From a bacterium CG2_30_54_10 (GTDB lineage Bacteria > Muiribacteriota > Ozemobacteria > Ozemobacterales > Ozemobacteraceae), in assembly GCA_001872985.1 (NCBI GenBank), contig MNYA01000478.1:1-5097 (forward strand): a stretch of 5,097 bases of DNA. Reading direction: 5' to 3'. The translations under genes and the position numbers were made by a program. Below, in pieces: positions 1 to 5,097 of the stretch. Under the pieces are notes generated by a model. That model made no database searches. It saw only the letters and a list, made by a program, of their open reading frames with translations, and was not told the DNA's origin. Positions within the stretch are counted from its first letter, which is position 1, and every line of letters starts with the position of its first letter.

Positions 1-37
1 GTCTGCCTTCACTCTTCCCCCGACTTATTGAGATGAT

Positions 38-168
38 ACCTGAATTTTGCAATCCGACTACCGAAAGTGTCATTGCGAGCGCAGCGAAGCAATCTCGCTT
101 TTCACCTTGAGATTGCTTCGTCACTTCGTTCCTCGCAATGACATGTTGTTTACTTGCAAAATCCAGGT
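38..168. repeat. Nested imperfect inverted repeat (REP/MITE-like, 'CHCERSEAI' type)
   Basis: This non-coding element lies just past the end of the operon. It has three nested pairs of arms. The outer arms, 38-52 (ACCTGAATTTTGCAA) and 154-168, match at 14 of 15 positions. The middle arms, 68-79 (TGTCATTGCGAG) and 132-143, form a perfect 12-bp pair. The inner arms, 85-96 (CGAAGCAATCTC) and 109-120, form another perfect 12-bp pair around a 12-base loop. The internal loops are unequal: 5 versus 11 bases between the inner and middle pairs, and 15 versus 10 between the middle and outer pairs. The core GTCATTGCGAG...GAAGCAATCTC is a dispersed repeat type I recognise from many bacterial genomes. A 3-base GAT flanks both ends (35-37 and 169-171), too short to call a target duplication. 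On the minus strand, no T-run follows the hairpin, so it is not a classic intrinsic terminator for the operon. On the plus strand, a T-rich stretch (144-152) follows the middle arm. Its role is unknown: a mobile non-autonomous element, an mRNA 3'-end stabiliser or a weak terminator are all possible. Confidence 0.85.
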
Positions 169-201
169 GATACATGATTTCGTTCCGCGATCGCTGCACG
201 T

Positions 202-1395
202 TCAGTCGGTAGTTTCGCCGAGCAGGCGCATGGCCATGTGGGCCACGCGCTCATGGGCGCCCGGGCGCCCAAGATGGGTCACTACCTCCGCGAGGTCGTC
301 TTTCTGGCGCTGATATTTTTCCGGAGATTGGAGGATTTTCCAGGCATGGTCGGCGAGGTTTTCCGGAGTGAGATCCCATTGGATGAGCTCGGGGATCGCC
401 TGACGCCCAAGGATAATGTTCGGAAGGCCGATGAATTCAGGAATCTTGTAAAACAGCCTGGCGAAGATTTCAGTGATGACGGAAACTTTGTACGTAATAA
501 CCATCGGTGTTCCCACGTTGCTGGCTTCGAGAGTCGCGGTTCCGGAGCTGATGAGAAGGATCCGGGAAATGGCCATCACATCGTAGATTCGTCCTTCGAT
601 GAGATGTACCGGCAGCCCGGAATTTTCGAGAAGTTCCCTCAACTTGACTTTCGGAACGCCGAAAACTTCCGGGCCGGATGTCACGGCGATGGGGACTACG
701 AACTGGAAAGAGGGGTCGCGTTCGTACAAGATCCGGGCTGCATCGAGCATCAAGGGAAGAAGCTGATCCAGTTCGCTTTTCCGGCTTCCTGGGCAAAGAG
801 CGATCACCGGCCGCATCGGGGCGAGACCGAACTGCCTGAATGCCTCGGTTTGAGTCATTGATGGTTTGGCGACGGTCAGAAGCGGGTGGCCGACAAACTC
901 AACGTTGGCTCCCGCCCGCCTGTAGAGCTTGTAGGTGAAGGTGAAGTTCGATGCGACGCTTGTGATGTTGCGGGCCGCGTCTGCTACATCCCTGGGGTCG
1001 GCTGCGAACTTGCTGGGAGGGAAATAATACAGTGTCGGAATTCCAAGGTGATTGGCTTCGCGCACAAGCCTCATATTGAACCCGGGATAATCCACCAGGA
1101 TAAGCAGATCCGGGCGCATCCGGTTCAGAAACCGCTTCAGGCGCCGTAATACGAACATCAATCTCGGAGCCTGCTTTATCGCCTCGATGAATCCGATGGC
1201 GGCCCATGTCGAACTGTCGAAAAGCAGCTTGACATCCCGCTTCGCGGTTTGGGGGCCGCCGACCGCGTAGATTTCGAGATCCATGCAGCGGATGAGCACG
1301 TCGATCAGGGTGCTTGCATAAATGTCTCCCGAGGTTTCCCCGGCGACGATCAGAACCCGCTTTTTGAAGGGGCTCTTGGTGGGACTCAAGTTCAA
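202..1395 (-). CDS. Divergent LpxB-like glycosyltransferase (second lipid-A-disaccharide synthase paralogue)
   Basis: This 397-residue protein belongs to the LpxB family (GT19, GT-B fold) and is close to family length. It aligns along its whole length with the LpxB encoded at 3904-5043. Retained motifs are AGETSGD (18-24), GGP (46-48), IGFIEAI (67-73), VDYPGFN (101-107; D102 matches E. coli LpxB D98), VGHPL (168-172), PGSR (202-205; R205 matches E. coli R201), SGTATLE (284-290), the usual UDP-sugar site, and GLPN (323-326). Two hallmark stretches differ: the YYxxPxVWAW block reads YYFPPSKFAA (123-132), and FPFE reads FTFT (151-154). No signal peptide or membrane span is evident, so it is probably a peripheral protein at the inner face of the inner membrane. 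The start is TTG, overlapping the upstream stop as TTGA, with GGAGG 8 bases before it. Another TTG two codons on is possible, but no ATG precedes the AGETSGD motif. It is the last visible gene of the operon. By family it should use a UDP-acylglucosamine-type donor. Inference: the changed central motifs suggest a different acceptor or donor. A redundant or decaying LpxB is the alternative, but the intact frame and motifs argue against decay. Confidence 0.9.
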   Translation of the reverse strand: MNLSPTKSPFKKRVLIVAGETSGDIYASTLIDVLIRCMDLEIYAVGGPQTAKRDVKLLFDSSTWAAIGFIEAIKQAPRLMFVLRRLKRFLNRMRPDLLILVDYPGFNMRLVREANHLGIPTLYYFPPSKFAADPRDVADAARNITSVASNFTFTYKLYRRAGANVEFVGHPLLTVAKPSMTQTEAFRQFGLAPMRPVIALCPGSRKSELDQLLPLMLDAARILYERDPSFQFVVPIAVTSGPEVFGVPKVKLRELLENSGLPVHLIEGRIYDVMAISRILLISSGTATLEASNVGTPMVITYKVSVITEIFARLFYKIPEFIGLPNIILGRQAIPELIQWDLTPENLADHAWKILQSPEKYQRQKDDLAEVVTHLGRPGAHERVAHMAMRLLGETTD

Positions 1396-2162
1396 GAGCG
1401 CAACCTCCGATCTGCAGCCGACGCGCTCTCCGCCATTTTTCTTTCAAGGAGGCGGCATCCATCCTCAATGGGCGTTTCGGGCTGAATGGCGAACGGTTCT
1501 CCCAGGGCTACCACTGCCCGGGAGAAGGGAAATGGAATTTCAAAATGGTCCCAGTTGTTGAGGCGCAAGGCTCTTGAATAGCTTGCTCCGACGGCGATCA
1601 CGACCGCCTGGATGCGTCGTGCAAGAAGCACCGCTCCGGGTTTTGCAACATGGTGGGGGCCTCGGGGTCCGTCGAGGGTCATCGCAGTGGCTTCGCCTCC
1701 CTTGAGGCGGCGGGCCATTTCCAAAAGGGCTCTGCCGCCTCCGCGCGAGCTCGATCCTCGGATGGTTCGGAAACCGAGGCAGTTCAGGCTCTGCGTCTGG
1801 ATATCGCCATCGCGGGACAGGGAGGTCATGAGCCAATATCCGGTGTCGCGATAAGCGATCATCGGCCCGAGTTGTGCCCCGTGCCAGCATAGAAAAAGCA
1901 CCGGGCGCCCCGTCGCGAAAGCCCTGTCATTGTTTTCCCATGCCAATTTTTCAAGTCGCAGAGAGGATCCAAGAAGGCGGACCACGATCGCCGCCATTCT
2001 GCCCTTCAGCCTTACGGAGGAAACGTAGCCGGGTTCCTTCCAGCGCGGATCGTCCACTCCGCTGAGGAAGCTTTCGCGAAGTCTTTGCTTGCTGCTACCC
2101 GTGAGGGAAATCGCAGGCTTTTCCCCAGGCATTGCCGTAGACCTTGTCGTAGCAATTGTCAC
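1392..2162 (-). CDS. LpxJ-like lipid A acyltransferase (DUF374 / lysophospholipid acyltransferase superfamily)
   Basis: This 256-residue protein is a DUF374 (PF04028-type) member of the LPLAT acyltransferase superfamily. Family motifs appear in order: a WHG motif with the likely catalytic His (93-95), SLSRDGD (114-120), RGSSSRGGGRAL (135-146), DGPRGPHH (164-171) and WDHFEIPFPFSR (204-215). LpxJ, the late lipid A acyltransferase of Helicobacter and Campylobacter, belongs to this family and replaces the usual LpxL/LpxM enzymes. Its position between msbA and an lpxB-like gene supports a role in acylating lipid A or its precursors at the inner membrane. The segment at about 55-70 is moderately hydrophobic and could help membrane association. 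The start is GTG at 2162, overlapping the msbA stop as GTGA, with AGGTGG 10 bases upstream. An internal ATG at codon 11 (2132), preceded by AAGGT, is an alternative; the first 25 or so residues are poorly conserved in character and do not decide it. Family membership is secure. The acyl donor and substrate are inferred. Confidence 0.88.
   Translation of the reverse strand: MTIATTRSTAMPGEKPAISLTGSSKQRLRESFLSGVDDPRWKEPGYVSSVRLKGRMAAIVVRLLGSSLRLEKLAWENNDRAFATGRPVLFLCWHGAQLGPMIAYRDTGYWLMTSLSRDGDIQTQSLNCLGFRTIRGSSSRGGGRALLEMARRLKGGEATAMTLDGPRGPHHVAKPGAVLLARRIQAVVIAVGASYSRALRLNNWDHFEIPFPFSRAVVALGEPFAIQPETPIEDGCRLLERKMAESASAADRRLRS
1404..1408 (-). promoter_or_regulatory. Shine-Dalgarno site for the TTG-started second LpxB-like gene
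   Basis: The minus strand reads GGAGG here, followed by an 8-base spacer (TTGCGCTC) and the TTG start at 1395-1393. The site lies inside the end of the preceding acyltransferase gene. It is the main reason for accepting the rare TTG start, together with the TTGA overlap and the absence of any ATG before the first conserved motif. Confidence 0.75.
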
Positions 2163-3907
2163 AGGCTTTGTACCACCTGATTCGGAATTTGAGAACTATA
2201 TTGAGAATTATAGAGGTGGGCGTAAACGCCCCTCTTCTCGAGTAAATTTGGGTGGGTTCCCCATTCCACTATGATTCCGCTTTGGAGCACCACTATCTTG
2301 TGCGCGTTCACAACTGTCGAAAGCCGGTGGGCAATGATGAAGGTTGTGCGATCTCTCATTAGCCGTGCGAGCGATTCTTTGATCAGATTTTCGGTTTCGC
2401 TGTCGAGCGCCGAGGTGGCTTCGTCAAGGATGAGAATTCGGGGATCCTTGAGGAATGCCCGGGCCAAGGCAAGCCGTTGGCCCTGACCGCCGGAAAGATT
2501 TACTCCACGCTCACCAAGTTCTGTCTTGTAACCCTGCGGCTGAGCGAGGATAAACGAATGGGCATTGGCAAGCTGCGCGGCTGCTTCGACCTCGGAATCT
2601 GAGGCATCGAGCCTTCCAAGACGGATGTTGTCGGCGATGGTTCCGGAGAAAAGAAGAACCTCTTGGGGAACCAGCCCGATGTGGTGTCTCAGCGAATTGA
2701 GTGTGAGATCGCGGACATCGCAGCCGTCAACACGAATGCTTCCTTCCTGGATGTCGAAGAATCGGGGAAGCAGATTGACAAAAGTTGTTTTCCCGGCTCC
2801 CGAAGGACCGACCAGCGCCACTACCTCGCCTGGCTCGACGATCAGACTGACATTGTTGAGAACCGGTTTCTGAGGCGTGTAAGAGAAGCTGACTTTGTCG
2901 AACTCCACCCGCCCCCGGCACTCCTTCATCGTAATCGCGGCCGGTCTCTCCTGAATCTCGATCGGCGCATCGAGGATCTCGAAAACCCGTTCTGCCGCAC
3001 CAACCGACTGGGAGATCACGTTGCTCAGCTTGGATAGATTTTTTATCGGAGTGAACAAACCGACAAGGGCGGTCATGAAGCTGATCAACTGCCCCGCATC
3101 GAGCTTTCCCTGAATGACTTCGAAACCGCCGTACCAGAAAATGATCGACAGACCGACGGTGTTGATGAATTCTATTATCGGGGAAGTCGCCGCATTGATG
3201 CGATTTCCTTTCATGGTCTCCTGGAAGTTGTCGCCGTTCGCCTTCTCGAACCGGGCCTTAACAAATTTCTCGAGGGTGAACGATTTGACGACCTTCACCC
3301 CCGTTACCGTTTCCTGGAGAACGGTGGCGAGGTCGCCAATCCGACTTTGCATACGGGTTCCAATTTTTTTCATCTTTCGGGAAAACTTATTAATCAAAGC
3401 CCCGATGAAAGGAATGATGATGATGGAAATGACGGCGAGCTTCCAGTGAAGGTAGAAAATGTAGCTACAGAAAGCGATGAAGGCGATGACATCCCCGACA
3501 AGTCCGGTGGAACTCGAAAGAAGGTTCTGCAAAACCAAAACATCGCTGGTGATGCGGCTCATGATCTGGCCTGTCCGGTTCTTTTCGAAATAGGTCAGGG
3601 AAAGCTTGATCAAATGCTCAAAACACGATGAACGCATCTTGCGCAGGATGTCCTGGGAAGTCCGGGTCATCAGGTAGGTCTGGATGAAATTGGCGATCCC
3701 CTTGACTCCCATGACTGCGATCAGAGACCAGGCGATGTAATGGAGCATCTGAAGGTTCCGGTTGACCAGGACATCATTCACGACACTTCTCATGATCCAG
3801 GCGGGGTAGATTGTACAGATCGCCTGGATAAAGCTGAAGATGATGCCTATGACGAGATGCCAGATGTAGGGCCGGAAGTATCCGAGAAGGCGCTTCAGAG
3901 TCTTCAT
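2159..3907 (-). CDS. msbA: MsbA-type lipid A exporter (ABC transporter, fused membrane and ATPase domains)
   Basis: This 582-residue half-transporter has one membrane domain followed by one ATPase domain, the length and order of MsbA, and should act as a homodimer in the inner membrane. MsbA flips lipid A-core from the cytoplasmic to the periplasmic leaflet. Six membrane helices are visible at roughly 14-37, 55-80, 133-153, 157-176, 243-265 and 271-290. The ATPase domain shows the A-loop Tyr343, Walker A GPSGAGKTT (367-375), Q-loop Gln415, signature LSGGQGQR (471-478), Walker B ILILDEATSALD (491-502, catalytic Glu496) and H-loop His527, so it looks fully active. The signature has Gly476 where Arg, Lys or Gln is more usual. 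The ATG start overlaps the lpxB stop as ATGA. No clear Shine-Dalgarno site precedes it, so translation may depend on ribosomes finishing lpxB. Family alone cannot exclude another lipid or drug substrate, but the position between lpxB and a lipid A-type acyltransferase makes MsbA the best call. Confidence 0.93.
   Translation of the reverse strand: MKTLKRLLGYFRPYIWHLVIGIIFSFIQAICTIYPAWIMRSVVNDVLVNRNLQMLHYIAWSLIAVMGVKGIANFIQTYLMTRTSQDILRKMRSSCFEHLIKLSLTYFEKNRTGQIMSRITSDVLVLQNLLSSSTGLVGDVIAFIAFCSYIFYLHWKLAVISIIIIPFIGALINKFSRKMKKIGTRMQSRIGDLATVLQETVTGVKVVKSFTLEKFVKARFEKANGDNFQETMKGNRINAATSPIIEFINTVGLSIIFWYGGFEVIQGKLDAGQLISFMTALVGLFTPIKNLSKLSNVISQSVGAAERVFEILDAPIEIQERPAAITMKECRGRVEFDKVSFSYTPQKPVLNNVSLIVEPGEVVALVGPSGAGKTTFVNLLPRFFDIQEGSIRVDGCDVRDLTLNSLRHHIGLVPQEVLLFSGTIADNIRLGRLDASDSEVEAAAQLANAHSFILAQPQGYKTELGERGVNLSGGQGQRLALARAFLKDPRILILDEATSALDSETENLIKESLARLMRDRTTFIIAHRLSTVVNAHKIVVLQSGIIVEWGTHPNLLEKRGVYAHLYNSQYSSQIPNQVVQSL
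2173..2178 (-). promoter_or_regulatory. Shine-Dalgarno site for the GTG-started acyltransferase gene
   Basis: The minus strand reads AGGTGG here, 10 bases before the GTG start at 2162-2160. It lies within the last codons of msbA. It supports the GTG start over the ATG ten codons later, though that ATG also has an AAGGT 8 bases before it, so the choice is not settled. Confidence 0.5.
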
Positions 3908-5043
3908 TCAGATAACCGTTCGTCGAGTCTTCTGAGAAGGTGCCGTGCCACACGGTCGCTAGCCCCGGGTTCTCCGAGTTTTGCCCTTACCTGGGCAAGG
4001 TTTCTGCGCATGGTGTCCTGGCGTCTTGCATTTCCGAGAATCGAAAGGGCTTCTTCGGCGATGAGCTCGGGTCGAAACCTCCATCGAATGAATTCCGGAA
4101 CGATCTGCCGGCCGGAAATGACGTTCGGAAGACCGATATGGGGTTTCTGAATGAGGAACTTCGACATGATGGACGTGAAAACATTCGTCTGATAGACGAT
4201 GATCATCGGGGTTCCAAGGATGGCGGTTTCGAGGGTGGCAGTGCCGGATGCGACAAGCGCCAGATCGGAGGTTCCGATTGCTTCGTAGGTCTGCCCGCGG
4301 AGGAGGGTAAGCGGGAGGTTCCGTCCTTTCAGATGCGGCCGCACGAGGGATTCCTGGATGGTGCCCGCCAAAGGAAGAAGAAAGCGGGTGGCGGGTTTTT
4401 CCTGAAGAATCAGTTCCGCGGCATCGAGAAGAACCGGCAGAATGTAATGGATCTCCTGGGCTCGGCTTCCGGGAAGGAGGCTGACGAGATTTCCCGAGCC
4501 CAGCCCGAGCTCAGCCCGGAAAACCTCCGGGGCGATCCGGCTTTCGCTGATTCCAACGAGCGGATGTCCAAACCATGAGGTTCTTGCGCCGGCCTTTTTC
4601 CAGATCTGTTCTTCGAATGGAAACACCACGACCGCTTCGTCGATCGTGCGCGTGATCTGATGAACGCGGCTCGCGTGCCAAGCCCAAACCTGAGGCGTGA
4701 TATAATATACGACGTAGATCCCGAGCTCTTTGGCGACTTTTGCCACGCGGGTATTGAACCCGGGATAATCTATCAGCACAAGCATGTCGGGCCGATGAGT
4801 GGCGAGATATTGCTTAACCTCGCCGAAGATTCCAAGAAAGTGGCGGAGGTTACGTAAAACCTCAATGAAACCGATCACCGCCATTTCGTCGATGCTGTAC
4901 AGCGAAGTTTGGCCGGCCTTCGTCATCAGTGGCCCGCCGATTCCTTCGACCAGCAGGTCGGGCCTCAAGCGCTTCATGTGAGAGATTACGAGCGAACCTT
5001 GAAGGTCGCCGCTGTGTTCCCCGGCAATAAAAAAAACGTTCAT
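3904..5043 (-). CDS. lpxB: Lipid-A-disaccharide synthase LpxB
   Basis: This 379-residue protein has the normal length of LpxB (GT19). The enzyme condenses UDP-2,3-diacylglucosamine with 2,3-diacylglucosamine-1-phosphate to give the beta-1,6-linked lipid A disaccharide and UDP, at the inner face of the inner membrane. All hallmark motifs are present: AGEHSGD (7-13), GGPLM (36-40), VIGFIEVL (56-63), LIDYPGFN (90-97; D92 matches E. coli D98), YYITPQVWAW (113-122), FPFE (141-144), FGHPL (158-162), PGSR (191-194; R194 matches E. coli R201), SGTATLE (266-272) and GLPN (304-307). The ATG start is six residues before the first motif, has AGGGGAG 10 bases upstream, and overlaps the preceding frame's stop as ATGA. 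It is the canonical copy of the two LpxB-family proteins in this operon, and msbA follows directly with a 4-base overlap. Confidence 0.96.
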   Translation of the reverse strand: MNVFFIAGEHSGDLQGSLVISHMKRLRPDLLVEGIGGPLMTKAGQTSLYSIDEMAVIGFIEVLRNLRHFLGIFGEVKQYLATHRPDMLVLIDYPGFNTRVAKVAKELGIYVVYYITPQVWAWHASRVHQITRTIDEAVVVFPFEEQIWKKAGARTSWFGHPLVGISESRIAPEVFRAELGLGSGNLVSLLPGSRAQEIHYILPVLLDAAELILQEKPATRFLLPLAGTIQESLVRPHLKGRNLPLTLLRGQTYEAIGTSDLALVASGTATLETAILGTPMIIVYQTNVFTSIMSKFLIQKPHIGLPNVISGRQIVPEFIRWRFRPELIAEEALSILGNARRQDTMRRNLAQVRAKLGEPGASDRVARHLLRRLDERLSE

Positions 5044-5097
5044 GCCCGGGCTTCTCCCCTGAGGAGGCTTGCAAAAAGGAGAATCGCCAGCAAGGTT
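5040..5097 (-). CDS. 3' end of an unidentified upstream gene (partial)
   Basis: An open frame enters from the right edge and gives the 18 residues TLLAILLFASLLRGEARA before a TGA at 5042-5040. That stop overlaps the lpxB ATG as ATGA, the same junction type seen at the three gene boundaries downstream, which is the main argument that this is a real gene end. The fragment is too short to identify. In comparable lipid A clusters the gene before lpxB is often lpxI or a Gfo/Idh-type oxidoreductase, but nothing in these residues lets me choose. Confidence 0.5.
   Translation of the reverse strand, partial: TLLAILLFASLLRGEARA
5054..5060 (-). promoter_or_regulatory. Shine-Dalgarno site for lpxB
   Basis: The minus strand reads AGGGGAG here, 10 bases before the ATG of lpxB at 5043-5041. 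It lies inside the last codons of the upstream partial frame, so lpxB can be translated both by coupling and by its own initiation. Confidence 0.6.

Noticed and set aside
1..12. Possible GTG start of a further minus-strand gene (GTG AAG GCA GAC) after a GGGGGA
   Set aside because: Only four codons lie in the window, and the spacing from GGGGGA to GTG is about 3 bases, too short for a normal ribosome site.
35..171. GAT on both flanks of the inverted repeat as a target-site duplication
   Set aside because: Three bases match by chance too easily, and the exact ends of the element are not known.
187..194. GCGATCGC palindrome just past the last stop codon
   Set aside because: It is a single 8-base occurrence with no loop or T-run and no second copy noticed in the window, so it is likely chance.
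47..313. Plus-strand 88-codon frame starting with TTG
   Set aside because: It is the translation of the inverted repeat, giving the well-known spurious peptide pattern CHCERSEAI...HFVPRNDM, and then runs antisense into the second lpxB-like gene.
238..861. Long plus-strand frame (207 codons) antisense to the second lpxB-like gene, matched by one at 3940-4578 (212 codons) antisense to lpxB; both begin 36 bases from the sense stop
   Set aside because: The matching position is explained by homology of the two sense genes and by the codon-on-codon register of the opposite strand. The products have no recognisable motifs, and the sense genes are fully convincing.
899..1468. Minus-strand frame of 189 codons overlapping the second lpxB-like gene and the acyltransferase end
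   Set aside because: It is out of frame with two well-supported genes and is rich in Arg, Ser and Gly with no recognisable motif, so it is a shadow frame.

Overview
The window holds a tightly packed lipid A / lipopolysaccharide gene cluster. Everything reads on the minus strand, so gene order runs from right to left. The enzymes point to a Gram-negative, LPS-making bacterium of moderate GC content. The dispersed-type inverted repeat at the left edge (its translated form gives the familiar spurious peptide 'CHCERSEAI') is of a kind I associate with Deltaproteobacteria, Nitrospirae and various uncultured lineages. I cannot place the organism more closely from sequence alone.

Layout in order of transcription: (i) the last 18 codons of an unidentified gene (5097-5040); (ii) lpxB, lipid-A-disaccharide synthase (5043-3904); (iii) msbA, the lipid A flippase ABC exporter (3907-2159); (iv) a DUF374/LpxJ-like acyltransferase (2162-1392); (v) a second, divergent LpxB-like glycosyltransferase (1395-202); (vi) a 201-base non-coding stretch dominated by a nested inverted repeat (38-168). 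All four gene junctions are 4-base stop/start overlaps (ATGA, ATGA, GTGA, TTGA), so the genes almost certainly form one translationally coupled operon.

How they fit together: LpxB joins UDP-2,3-diacylglucosamine and 2,3-diacylglucosamine-1-phosphate into the lipid A disaccharide at the inner face of the inner membrane. The LpxJ-like protein probably adds a secondary acyl chain to lipid A or its precursor. MsbA then flips the finished lipid across the inner membrane. The Kdo transferase (waaA/kdtA) and the 4'-kinase (lpxK), often found near such clusters, are not in the window.

The most interesting point is the second LpxB-like protein. It keeps the catalytic-type Asp and Arg and the sugar-nucleotide motifs, but it has lost two hallmark central motifs of LpxB (VWAW and FPFE). 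This suggests a glycosyltransferase of altered specificity rather than a simple backup copy.
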